Shown one piece after another: positions 12,832 to 20,469 of a stretch of DNA of 22,849 nt (position 1 is its first letter; every line of letters begins with the position of its first letter). The translations under genes and the position numbers were made by a program. Below the pieces are notes generated by a model. The model made no database searches and was not told where the DNA came from. It saw only the letters and a program-made list of their open reading frames with translations. Origin of the DNA: Clostridiaceae bacterium OM02-2AC (lineage in GTDB: Bacteria > Bacillota_I > Bacilli_A > Erysipelotrichales > Erysipelotrichaceae); contig QULU01000052.1 of NCBI GenBank assembly GCA_003481775.1, forward strand, positions 1 to 22,849. The letters run 5' to 3'.

Positions 12832-15762
12832 ATGACATATAAACTGGGAATAGATGTAGGTTCCACAACCCTGAAGGCCGTGGTTCTCAACGATCAGGAT
12901 GAGATCGTGTACAAGAGCTATGAGCGCCACAAATCCAAGGTACGGGAAATGAGTGTTTCCAAGCTGCAGGAATTGCGGGAGCTGTTACAGGGACAAAGAA
13001 TCGCACTTGCCATCACCGGCAGTGCGGGTCTGGGAATCGCGGATGATGCAGGTTTTCCTTTCGTACAGGAGGTATTTGCTACTGCACAGGCTGTGCGCAA
13101 ATATTATCCGGCAAGCGATGTCGTCATTGAGCTTGGCGGAGAGGATGCCAAAATCATCTTTTTACAGGGAACGCTGGAGGAGCGTATGAATTCCACCTGT
13201 GCCGGAGGTACCGGAGCGTTTATCGATCAGATGGCAACCCTGCTGGATGTCGATCTGGAAACGATGGATCAGCTGTCCCTGCAGCATACCACGCTGTATC
13301 CGATTGCATCACGCTGCGGTGTATTCGCAAAAAGCGATGTACAGCCGCTGATCAATCAGGGCTGTGAAAAATCAAACCTTGCGGCCAGTATCTTTCAGGC
13401 GGTCGTCGATCAGAGTATCGCCGGACTGGCTCAGGGAAGAAATATTGAAGGAAATGTATTGTTTCTGGGAGGCCCCCTGCATTTTCTAAAGGGGTTGCAG
13501 GAGCGCTTTAAGGAAACACTGAAGCTGCGTGATCAGGAAGCGAATTTTCCAGAGCTTGCCCCATATTTCGTGGCACTTGGAAGCGCCGTATATGCGGCAA
13601 ATGAGACTGTGGATTTCTCTTATGAGGAGCTGCTGGAAAAAATGGAGGCAATGGCCTGTAAAAAGGTGCAGACAGCTGGTCTTCCCCCATTGTTTGAAAG
13701 CGATGAGGATTATGAGGAATTCAAGAAGCGCCATACCAGTGCCAGTGTAGAGCGCAGTGATATCCACACCTACAGGGGCAATGCCTATCTGGGCATCGAT
13801 GCCGGCAGTACGACAACCAAGCTGGTGCTGATCGATGAACAATGCCGTATTCTATATGAAAGCTATGCCGGGAATATGGGAAATCCCGTAGATGTCGTGC
13901 AGAAGGAGCTCGCAAAGCTCTATGCCCTGATGGAGGATCGCATTCACATCATACACAGTGCGGTAACGGGCTATGGGGAGGAGCTGATGAAGCATGCCTT
14001 CCATCTGGATATCGGTGTTGTGGAGACGATTGCCCATTACCATGCCGCCCACTACTTCAACCCGCAGGTAGATTTCATCATCGATATCGGCGGACAGGAT
14101 ATGAAATGCTTCCGGATTCGTGATAATACGATCGATGATATTCTGTTGAATGAAGCCTGCTCCAGTGGCTGCGGAAGCTTTATTGAAACCTTCGCAAAAA
14201 GCATGGGCTATGACATTCAGGAATTCGCCCGCATGGGGCTGGCCGGCAAGCATCCGGTGGATCTTGGAACGCGCTGTACGGTCTTTATGAATTCCAGTGT
14301 CAAGCAGGCACAGAAAAACGGAGCCAGCATGGAGGATATCTCTGCCGGCTTATGTATGAGTGTTGTAAAAAATGCATTGTATAAGGTTATACGTGCCAAG
14401 AGTCCGGACGATATCGGAAAGCAGATCGTTGTACAGGGAGGAACCTTTCTGAATGATACGGTGCTGCGAAGCTTTGAGCTGGAGCTTGGAAGAAACGTCA
14501 TTCGCCCAAGCATTTCCCATCTGATGGGGGCATATGGTGCCGCATTGATTGCGAAGGAGAAAAAAGCCACTGCCTCCTCTCTTCTGAAAAAGGAAGAGGT
14601 TGACAGCTTTACCCACAGCTCCAAGGCCTTTCATTGTGCACTGTGCACCAATCACTGCAATCTGACCGTAAATACCTTTGCGGATGGGGCAAAGCATATC
14701 GCCGGCAACAAGTGTGAGCGACCGGTGAGCGGAAAGGTCAACAAGGAAAAGCTGCCGAATCTGTATGATTATAAATATGAGGAGCTGCTGAAGCTGAAGG
14801 GGGTTCCCGGTATTCGGGGAAAAATCGGTATCCCGCTCGTTTTGAATCTGTATGACAACCTGCCCTTCTGGCATTCCTTCTTTACGAATCTGGGCTATGA
14901 GGTCGTCTTGAGCGATCGTTCCAGCAAGGCCCTGTATTCCCTTGGACAGCACACGATCCCAAGCGATACGATCTGTTATCCTGCCAAGCTGGTACACGGT
15001 CATATTCAGTCGCTCATCGATAAGGGACTGCAGACAATTTTCTATCCATGCATGACCTACAACGTCAATGAGGACATGGGAGACAATCACTTCAACTGCC
15101 CGGTCGTAGCCTATTATCCTGAGGTTGTGGAAGGAAATATGAATCTGGAACATGTAAAATTCCTGTACCCCTACGTATATCTGGAGGATAAGCGTATCTT
15201 TGATCAAAGGATGTTTGAATACTTTAAAGCCCAACAGATGGATATTCCCTTCAAGGATGTACAGGCTGCCAGCAACCATGCCTATTTCGCCTATCAGCAG
15301 TTCAAGGACCGTGTGCAGGAGGAAGGGCGCAATGCCATAGCGTTCGCTCGACGCAATCACCGGGATGTCATTGTGCTAGCCGGACGTCCATACCATGTAG
15401 ACCCGCAGATCAATCATGGCATTCACAGACTGTTAAACAATTTGGGATTTGTCGTTATCAGTGAGGACAGTATCGCGAAGCAGTCCGTGCTGCCAAGCGT
15501 TCACGTTTTAAACCAGTGGACCTTCCACTCCCGCATGTACAATGCCGCACAATATGTGGCGCAGCAGGAGCATATGGAAATGATACAGCTGGTAAGCTTC
15601 GGATGTGGAATCGATGCGATTACCGCAGATGAGGTAAAGGATATTCTTCGCCGCAACGGCAAGCTGTATACACAGATTAAAATCGATGAAGTTGACAACC
15701 TCGGCGCGGTGAAGATTCGCTGCCGTTCGCTGCTGGCTGCCATGGAAGAAAGGGAGGGATGA
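12832..15762 (+). CDS. Tandem BadF/HgdC-type ATPase activase with DUF2229 domain
   Basis: A 976-aa protein with two ASKHA ATPase domains of the 2-hydroxyacyl-CoA dehydratase activase type, followed by a DUF2229 region. Domain 1 (4-260): GIDVGSTT (6-13), ITGSAGLG, C123 (NSTCAGGTG) and C162 (SRCGVFAKSD). Domain 2 (319-575): GIDAGSTTTK (321-330), DIGGQD (418-423), C443/C447 (EACSSGCGSF) and C482 (GTRCTVFMNSS). In HgdC the two equivalent cysteines per subunit hold one [4Fe-4S] cluster between two monomers; here each domain supplies a pair, so one chain can form the pseudo-dimer. A Cys knuckle (C602, C605, C609, C628) and C715 follow, then AGRPYHVDP near 865-880. The related fused proteins of about 1,400 aa carry the next gene's HgdB-like domain at the C-terminus. 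Predicted ATP-driven low-potential electron donor; cytoplasmic. Confidence 0.9.
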   Translation: MTYKLGIDVGSTTLKAVVLNDQDEIVYKSYERHKSKVREMSVSKLQELRELLQGQRIALAITGSAGLGIADDAGFPFVQEVFATAQAVRKYYPASDVVIELGGEDAKIIFLQGTLEERMNSTCAGGTGAFIDQMATLLDVDLETMDQLSLQHTTLYPIASRCGVFAKSDVQPLINQGCEKSNLAASIFQAVVDQSIAGLAQGRNIEGNVLFLGGPLHFLKGLQERFKETLKLRDQEANFPELAPYFVALGSAVYAANETVDFSYEELLEKMEAMACKKVQTAGLPPLFESDEDYEEFKKRHTSASVERSDIHTYRGNAYLGIDAGSTTTKLVLIDEQCRILYESYAGNMGNPVDVVQKELAKLYALMEDRIHIIHSAVTGYGEELMKHAFHLDIGVVETIAHYHAAHYFNPQVDFIIDIGGQDMKCFRIRDNTIDDILLNEACSSGCGSFIETFAKSMGYDIQEFARMGLAGKHPVDLGTRCTVFMNSSVKQAQKNGASMEDISAGLCMSVVKNALYKVIRAKSPDDIGKQIVVQGGTFLNDTVLRSFELELGRNVIRPSISHLMGAYGAALIAKEKKATASSLLKKEEVDSFTHSSKAFHCALCTNHCNLTVNTFADGAKHIAGNKCERPVSGKVNKEKLPNLYDYKYEELLKLKGVPGIRGKIGIPLVLNLYDNLPFWHSFFTNLGYEVVLSDRSSKALYSLGQHTIPSDTICYPAKLVHGHIQSLIDKGLQTIFYPCMTYNVNEDMGDNHFNCPVVAYYPEVVEGNMNLEHVKFLYPYVYLEDKRIFDQRMFEYFKAQQMDIPFKDVQAASNHAYFAYQQFKDRVQEEGRNAIAFARRNHRDVIVLAGRPYHVDPQINHGIHRLLNNLGFVVISEDSIAKQSVLPSVHVLNQWTFHSRMYNAAQYVAQQEHMEMIQLVSFGCGIDAITADEVKDILRRNGKLYTQIKIDEVDNLGAVKIRCRSLLAAMEEREG

Positions 15763-15764
15763 GC

Positions 15765-17063
15765 ATGTCACATGTAGAATTCACAAAGGAAATGAAGAAA
15801 ACACATACGATTCTTGTACCGATGATGCTGCCGATTCATTTCCAGTTTCTGCGCAATATTCTGTGCAAGGAAGGATATCATGTGGAAATCCTGAAAACAG
15901 AGGGACAGCAGATCATTGATGAAGGCTTAAAGAATGTGCACAATGATACCTGTTACCCTGCCCTGCTGGTAATCGGTCAGATGATCGATGCATTAAAAAG
16001 CGGAAAGTATGATACTGAACATATCGCACTGGCGATTACACAGACAGGAGGCGGATGCCGTGCTTCCAATTACATCCATCTTCTGCGTAAGGCGCTGGTT
16101 CAGGCCGGCTTTGCGCATGTTCCGGTTATTTCCGTCAATTTTTCTCAGCTGGAAAAAAACAGCGGCTTCAAGCTAACTCCTAAGATGCTGCTGAGATTAT
16201 TATATGCATTTTTATACGGAGATATGCTGATGTGGATCAAAAATCAGTGCAAGCCGTATGAATTAGAAAAGGGCAGTACGGATGCGCTGGTAACCACCTG
16301 GATCGATACGATCACCGCGCAGTTTGACTCCCTGTCCTATATGCGGATGAAGCATAACTATCAGGAAATACTGCATGATTTCGCTGCCTTGCCAAGAAGT
16401 CAGAAGCCGAAAATTCAGGTGGGAATCGTCGGTGAAATCTATATGAAGTATGCCCCGTTAGGCAATAACGAGCTGGAGGACTTCCTAATTCGTGAGGGCT
16501 GTGAGCCCGTTGTCAGCGGTGTTCTTGACTTTGGTCTTTACTGCCTTGAAAATTCGCTGATCGATCACGCGTACTACGGCCGCAATAAAAAGAGCTATCG
16601 CTTCATTCAGATGGCGGATAAGCTGATTCAAAATATGCAGAAGAAAGCTATTACCGCAATCCAGAAGCAGGGAACCTTCCGTGCCCCGGATACCTTTCAG
16701 GAGGTTATCGAAAACAGTGAAGGAATCATCAACCGCGGGACCAAGATGGGTGAGGGCTGGCTTTTGACCAGTGAAATGGTTACACTGATCAAAAGTGGTG
16801 TGCATAACATCGTTTGCTGTCAGCCGTTTGGCTGTCTTCCCAATCATATCGTTGCCAAAGGTATGACCAGAAAAATTAAGGATAAATATCCGATGGCGAA
16901 TATTGTTGCGGTGGATTATGATCCAAGTGCGACAAAGGTCAATCAGGAAAACCGATTAAAGCTGATGCTGAGCAATGCGCGTTTAAGTGAACGCTTTGCA
17001 AAGGAAGATGGCGAGGCTCTTGCCAGTGAGCGCCAGCGCAAGCTTGCCAGCTCCCGTTCATAA
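15765..17063 (+). CDS. HgdB-fold protein, partner of the tandem activase (2-hydroxyacyl-CoA dehydratase-like)
   Basis: A 432-aa protein resembling the C-terminal domain of large fused activases and the HgdB/BcrB fold that binds a [4Fe-4S] or double-cubane cluster. Candidate ligands are C63 (NDTCYPALL), C98 (GGGCRASN) and the C-terminal CCQPFGCLPNH cluster near residues 345-355; MKYAPLGNNELEDFL and SGVLDFGLYC are typical. Two starts are possible. The ATG at 15759 overlaps the previous stop but directly abuts the AGGGAGGG (15751-15758), whereas the ATG at 15765 is spaced 6 nt from it and is preferred. It lies 2 nt after the activase stop and is followed by a strong terminator. Together the pair could be an ATP-dependent reductase. 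No HgdA-like subunit or CoA-ester enzyme is adjacent, so the electron acceptor is unknown. Confidence 0.85.
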   Translation: MSHVEFTKEMKKTHTILVPMMLPIHFQFLRNILCKEGYHVEILKTEGQQIIDEGLKNVHNDTCYPALLVIGQMIDALKSGKYDTEHIALAITQTGGGCRASNYIHLLRKALVQAGFAHVPVISVNFSQLEKNSGFKLTPKMLLRLLYAFLYGDMLMWIKNQCKPYELEKGSTDALVTTWIDTITAQFDSLSYMRMKHNYQEILHDFAALPRSQKPKIQVGIVGEIYMKYAPLGNNELEDFLIREGCEPVVSGVLDFGLYCLENSLIDHAYYGRNKKSYRFIQMADKLIQNMQKKAITAIQKQGTFRAPDTFQEVIENSEGIINRGTKMGEGWLLTSEMVTLIKSGVHNIVCCQPFGCLPNHIVAKGMTRKIKDKYPMANIVAVDYDPSATKVNQENRLKLMLSNARLSERFAKEDGEALASERQRKLASSRS

Positions 17064-17074
17064 GCAATACCACT

Positions 17075-17112
17075 ATCCTGTGTTTGAGAAAAATCAAATA
17101 CAGGATTTTTTT
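17075..17112 (+). terminator. Strong intrinsic terminator of the TetR-activase operon
   Basis: A 13-bp stem (ATCCTGT-g-TTTGA with TCAAA-t-ACAGGAT, one G-T pair) with a short A-rich loop, then seven T (17106-17112). It lies 12 nt after the stop codon. Confidence 0.9.
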
Positions 17113-17249
17113 ATTTCTACAGTAAGGCTGGGCTTGTGCGTGAGAATGTAGCATTCATGCTTTAAGCTGAAACTGCTTGTAGACAGCGTAACACCGCTAT
17201 AACGTAATGAAAATGCTCTTGAGGATACTGGATTTCCAAATGATACATA
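17113..17249. other. Intergenic sequence, nothing recognised
   Basis: Part of the 498-bp gap between the activase operon and ung. There are no convincing reading frames, hairpins or repeats on either strand. Confidence 0.4.
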
Positions 17250-17432
17250 TCACTGCTGCGGACAAGAAAAGGAACAAGCTGAAGGCTTCTGATTATCAAA
17301 AACGCCCCTTCCTTGCTCTATGATAGCATGCCTAGAACCATACACCCTATTTGAAATACACCCCGGCTGATATTTCAAATACCACAGACAATGCTGAAAA
17401 CAGAGGAACCACAGCAGAAACCATCCTGTCAC
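17250..17432 (-). CDS. Possible small membrane or secreted protein (60 aa), uncertain
   Basis: A GTG-initiated frame preceded by GGGAGGTG (17441-17448 on the plus strand as CACCTCCC) at an ideal 8-nt distance. The product begins with a hydrophobic, Trp/Phe/Cys-rich stretch (VTGWFLLWFLCFQHCLWYLK), which could be a single membrane helix, and then has no recognisable domain. It sits downstream of the ung terminator in the same direction. A promoter-like pair occurs at 17505-17533, but the terminator at 17471-17500 lies between it and this frame, so expression would need read-through or anti-termination. The frame may be chance; no family is recognised. Confidence 0.25.
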   Translation of the reverse strand: MTGWFLLWFLCFQHCLWYLKYQPGCISNRVYGSRHAIIEQGRGVFDNQKPSACSFSCPQQ

Positions 17433-17470
17433 AGCCGTACCACCTCCCGATCAGCTTCCTTTGTGCTTGT

Positions 17471-17500
17471 AAAAAAACAGGCTGGCCTATGCAGCCAACC
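17471..17500 (-). terminator. Intrinsic terminator downstream of ung
   Basis: Minus-strand stem GGTTGGC (17500-17494) / GCCAGCC (17486-17480) with one wobble pair and a 7-nt loop, then TG and seven T (17477-17471). About 60 nt after the ung stop. Confidence 0.8.
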
Positions 17501-17504
17501 CGTA

Positions 17505-17533
17505 TTCATACGTTGTATTCATTCATCTATCAA
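17505..17533 (-). promoter_or_regulatory. Promoter-like element between ung and its terminator
   Basis: Minus-strand TTGATA (17533-17528) and TATGAA (17510-17505) with a 17-bp spacer. If active, the transcript would start close to the terminator, giving a very short RNA or read-through into the small frame at 17432. Confidence 0.3.
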
Positions 17534-17561
17534 TAGTGGCATGATCAGGTTTAAGGAGGAA

Positions 17562-18230
17562 TCAGTCAATCTGCCAATCGATCGGCTGTTGTCCGTGCTC
17601 TTGCAAAAAGGCATTTGCCTTTGAAAAATGACGGCATCCGAAAAAGCCATAATCAGCACTGAAGGGGCTTGGATGCGGACAGCTGAGAATCAGATGCGCC
17701 GGATTTGTAATGATTGCACTCTTTTCCTTTGCATTTCTTCCCCACAGAAAAAATACGATAGGCTGCTCACGGTCATTCAGCTTGCGTATGATCTCATCGG
17801 TAAGAATTTCCCAGCCCTTCCCTTTATGGGAATTCGCCTGCCCTCTGCGTACCGTCAGCACGGTATTGAGCAGCAGCACACCCTGCTTTGTCCACTTTGT
17901 CAGCTCCCCGTGCTGCGGAATCCTGCAGCCTACATCATCGTGCAGCTCCTGATAGATATTCACAAGGGAAGGCGGTGGATTCACCCCTTTTTTCACCGAG
18001 AAGCAAAGACCATGTGCCTGCCCGGGTCCATGATAAGGATCCTGTCCCAGAATCACAGCCTTTACATCCTTATATGCTGTATAACGCAAGGCATTGAATA
18101 TATCATACATATCCGGATATATCGTTTGTGTTTTATATTCTCTTGCCAGAAAAACACGCAGCCTTTGATAATACTCTTTCTGAAATTCATCCTTTAACAG
18201 CTCGTCCCAGTCATTTCCAATTTGTACCAT
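17562..18230 (-). CDS. ung: Uracil-DNA glycosylase, family 1
   Basis: Removes uracil from DNA as the first step of base-excision repair. The 222-aa protein has the complete family-1 signature: GQDPYHG (62-68) with catalytic Asp64, the LLLNTVLTV uracil pocket (119-127), and HPSP (186-189) with H186. GLCFS (74-78) is the usual pocket segment. Length and composition are normal. The ATG at 18230 is preceded by AGGTGAT. It lies downstream of the EAL gene, which has its own terminator at 18268-18308; two GTAGAAT copies 10 bp apart in the gap may contain the ung -10 box, but no clear -35 is visible. A terminator follows at 17471-17500, so it is probably monocistronic. Confidence 0.97.
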   Translation of the reverse strand: MVQIGNDWDELLKDEFQKEYYQRLRVFLAREYKTQTIYPDMYDIFNALRYTAYKDVKAVILGQDPYHGPGQAHGLCFSVKKGVNPPPSLVNIYQELHDDVGCRIPQHGELTKWTKQGVLLLNTVLTVRRGQANSHKGKGWEILTDEIIRKLNDREQPIVFFLWGRNAKEKSAIITNPAHLILSCPHPSPFSADYGFFGCRHFSKANAFLQEHGQQPIDWQID

Positions 18231-18267
18231 ATTATCACCTATCTGTATTCTACCGCATTCTACGGTA

Positions 18268-18308
18268 AAAGAAAACCGTTTCTGCTAGGAAAACAAGACA
18301 GGAAACGG
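18268..18308 (-). terminator. Intrinsic terminator after the EAL gene
   Basis: Minus-strand stem CCGTTT (18308-18303) / AAACGG (18281-18276), with an inner CTG/CAG across a one-base bulge, then TTTTCTTTT (18275-18267). It separates the phosphodiesterase gene from ung. Confidence 0.7.
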
Positions 18309-18316
18309 ATTTTGTG

Positions 18317-20035
18317 TTATGCGAGATATTTCGCAGCGAATTCATCGGCTGATATTGCGCGACTGACCAGAAACCCCTGTCCGATATCACAGCGCAGCAT
18401 CTTCAGGTCAACAAATTGTTCCATTGTTTCAATTCCCTCGCATATGACCTGCATACCGATACTGTGCGCCATTTCAATAATCTTCCAGAATATCGTCATT
18501 TGCCGGCGATCCGTGTTGATGCCATTCAGCATCCCTTTATCAAGCTTTAGTATATCCGCATCCACCTGACTCAGCATACCGATTCCGGCATATCCGGTAC
18601 CGAAATCATCAATAGCTATCTGAAAGCCTGCCTCATGAATATTTTTCATAAAGACCTGAAGGTCATTTGCACAATCTGTAAACGCCGATTCCGTCAGCTC
18701 AAAAACAATCATTTCATGCGGTATTGCATAGGAGTCCACGATATTACAGAAATTCTGAAGATAGTGCTCTTCCTTTATATGCAGACGGGATTGATTGACG
18801 GAGACCGGTAAAAGCTGTTTTCCGGCGTCCATCCACTGCCGCATGAGCTTACAAAGCTTATGCAAAACATAGAAATCGAAGCTTGATATCATTCCATGCT
18901 TTTCAAAAAGCGGGATAAATTCATCCGGCGGGACACAGCTGCCATCCTCCAGGAACCAGCGGGACAGTGCTTCACCGGATATGATTTTTTCATCACTGAG
19001 CTGAAATTGCGGCTGTATGTAGAGCTGAAAGGTATCCTCCTGCATTGCTTTTACTGCCTCTTCCAGCAATTCACTGCTGCGGTTTTTCTGATACAGCATC
19101 CAATCCTCAAAATAGAGGAAATCGCTGATTCGGCTATTACGCTCCACATACTGCATCGCCAGTACCGCCTTGTCCAGCATGGATTTGATGCTTTCCCCAC
19201 ACGCATCCTTAATCAGGTACACGCCTCCGATATATTGGATAGGATGCTTTAAACAGGCGGCAATGCTCGCATCCAGCAGCTTCTCCCGGATGCGGTGCAG
19301 ACGATTATGAAAGGCATCACTGTCTGTAAAGTGAAGAAGTACCGCAAACGTATCCTTTTCTATGCGTGCACAAAGCTCATCCTCCTGACAAAAGAATTTC
19401 AGATTGCGGGCAATGCATTTCAGCACATCATCCCCGAACGCATAGCCGTGAATCTGATTGATAAAGCGAAAGTCACTGATACCGAATTTAAAAAGCGCAA
19501 ATTGCTGATCGGTATGCTGCAGGATTTCCTGTGCCGCTTCCACAAAGCCCTCCAGATTGAAAATCTGTGTCAGGGTATCCTGCTTATGTATAGGAAGCAT
19601 CGCTGATGTCCGGCTGTCAGCACCTGCATCCCTTTGTACAGCTTCCGCAGCATAAGAGTAATGCATGTGGCAAATTTTCCAGCCCTTTGTCTCCTTTTCC
19701 CAAACAAGTGTAAGCTGGAAAGGCTGTGAGGTATTTTGTGCCTGTGAATACTGTATACAGGAATACAACGCAACAGCAGCTCCCTGCTTCTGATATATGA
19801 TTTCACACTGGCTGTTTTGAAGCTTTACACAGGCAGAAGGACTGTTACAGACATCCTGCAGCACACGCCGCACCTCCTGCACACAATGTATGCTTCCTGC
19901 TTCGTGTGTTCCAATCAGGGAAATATCCTCACAGAGATATTCATTAAGTTTTCTACAATCATGTTCCTCAAAGAAAAGACGGACAAGATCACTGCTCAGC
20001 TGTTGCAGCTGCCCCTGTTTTTGTGACATATACAT
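18317..20035 (-). CDS. Cyclic-di-GMP phosphodiesterase: NTF2-like sensor, degenerate GGDEF, EAL
   Basis: A soluble 572-aa signalling protein. Residues 1-135 look like an NTF2/SnoaL-type cone domain, a possible ligand sensor. Residues 155-310 form a GGDEF-like domain in which the active-site GGDEF reads EKDTF (226-230), so cyclase activity is probably lost. The EAL domain (325-572) keeps the catalytic set: E355 (GEALSRW), N414, E446 (FELTE), D476-D477 (IDDFGTGYAG), K497, E533 and E536 (CEGIET), then QGFLVSRA. Hydrolysis of cyclic-di-GMP to pGpG is therefore likely. No membrane helix or signal peptide is present. A second ATG lies two codons downstream (MYM), so the start may be either. The gene is preceded by a promoter and a leader with alternative hairpins and ends at an intrinsic terminator. 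Confidence 0.92.
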   Translation of the reverse strand: MYMSQKQGQLQQLSSDLVRLFFEEHDCRKLNEYLCEDISLIGTHEAGSIHCVQEVRRVLQDVCNSPSACVKLQNSQCEIIYQKQGAAVALYSCIQYSQAQNTSQPFQLTLVWEKETKGWKICHMHYSYAAEAVQRDAGADSRTSAMLPIHKQDTLTQIFNLEGFVEAAQEILQHTDQQFALFKFGISDFRFINQIHGYAFGDDVLKCIARNLKFFCQEDELCARIEKDTFAVLLHFTDSDAFHNRLHRIREKLLDASIAACLKHPIQYIGGVYLIKDACGESIKSMLDKAVLAMQYVERNSRISDFLYFEDWMLYQKNRSSELLEEAVKAMQEDTFQLYIQPQFQLSDEKIISGEALSRWFLEDGSCVPPDEFIPLFEKHGMISSFDFYVLHKLCKLMRQWMDAGKQLLPVSVNQSRLHIKEEHYLQNFCNIVDSYAIPHEMIVFELTESAFTDCANDLQVFMKNIHEAGFQIAIDDFGTGYAGIGMLSQVDADILKLDKGMLNGINTDRRQMTIFWKIIEMAHSIGMQVICEGIETMEQFVDLKMLRCDIGQGFLVSRAISADEFAAKYLA

Positions 20036-20102
20036 ATCATCCCTTCATCCCGCTGCTGATTCTATTTATGTTATCTTTTTGATATAACCCCGTAAACAAA
20101 AA

Positions 20103-20132
20103 CCAGACATATACCGTCTGGCGGCATATGTC
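20103..20132 (-). promoter_or_regulatory. Leader with two mutually exclusive hairpins before the EAL gene (possible attenuator)
   Basis: On the minus strand an 11-bp hairpin, GACATATgCCG / CGGtATATGTC (20132-20122 with 20116-20106, loop of 5), competes with a 6-bp hairpin, CCAGAC / GTCTGG (20121-20116 with 20108-20103). The second is followed directly by TTTTTGTTT (20102-20094). Both lie between the predicted promoter and the ATG at 20035, so the structure is transcribed in the leader. A terminator/antiterminator switch is possible. It does not match the cyclic-di-GMP riboswitch consensus I know. Confidence 0.5.
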
Positions 20133-20153
20133 CGATAATCCCTTTGCTTATTT

Positions 20154-20230
20154 ATAATAAATGTAACCTTTTTACACTCTTATTGTAATCTATTTTTGCT
20201 TATATTTCAATATCTTGTAACATTTATTAT
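20154..20230. repeat. 14-bp inverted repeat flanking the EAL promoter
   Basis: ATAATAAATGTAAC (20154-20167) and GTAACATTTATTAT (20217-20230) match as inverted arms in 13 of 14 positions. The 49-bp AT-rich interval contains the predicted promoter. The arms may be repressor half-sites for looping, or chance in AT-rich DNA. Confidence 0.45.
20182..20210 (-). promoter_or_regulatory. Promoter of the EAL gene
   Basis: Minus-strand TTGAAA (20210-20205) and TACAAT (20187-20182) with a 17-bp spacer, about 145 nt before the ATG. This leaves a long untranslated leader containing the hairpins at 20103-20132. Confidence 0.6.
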
Positions 20231-20469
20231 CACGTGGGTATCACAGCTTTTCACAGCATAAGTATTGCACATGTACCAATACTATATGAAAATACAGGAG
20301 ACTGTATACACCTTGTAGCCTGAAGCGTTGATGAATCGCAATCACAGAGATCAATGAAAGGTGATCAAAAGCAGGAGCCTGACAAACGCATAAAAAGCAG
20401 AAAATCAAATTGTACTACATAAAACGCGCTATGCAGACACTAGCTGCCTGTCGATCCTGAGCTGCTTAG
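20231..20469. other. Intergenic region with operator-like repeats
   Basis: There is no gene here. TCACAGC occurs at 20241-20247 and 20251-20257, exactly 10 bp apart, and an inverted repeat AGTATTG (20261-20267) / CAATACT (20277-20283) follows. Both lie 30-100 bp upstream of the EAL promoter and could be activator or repressor sites. The rest (20290-20469) shows nothing. Confidence 0.35.

Noticed and set aside
12271..12930. 219-codon antisense frame over the TetR gene
   Set aside because: It mirrors the TetR coding sequence and runs into the next gene; no domain and no ribosome site.
14350..15360. 336-codon antisense frame inside the activase gene
   Set aside because: It lies opposite a strongly supported coding frame, shows no recognisable domain, and reflects codon bias of the real gene.
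17628..18197. 189-codon plus-strand frame opposite ung
   Set aside because: Antisense of a highly conserved glycosylase; not a plausible protein.
20036..20180. Cyclic-di-GMP riboswitch (GEMM) upstream of the EAL gene
   Set aside because: The gene context invites it, but I could not find the conserved GEMM-I or GEMM-II core motifs; only hairpins are visible.
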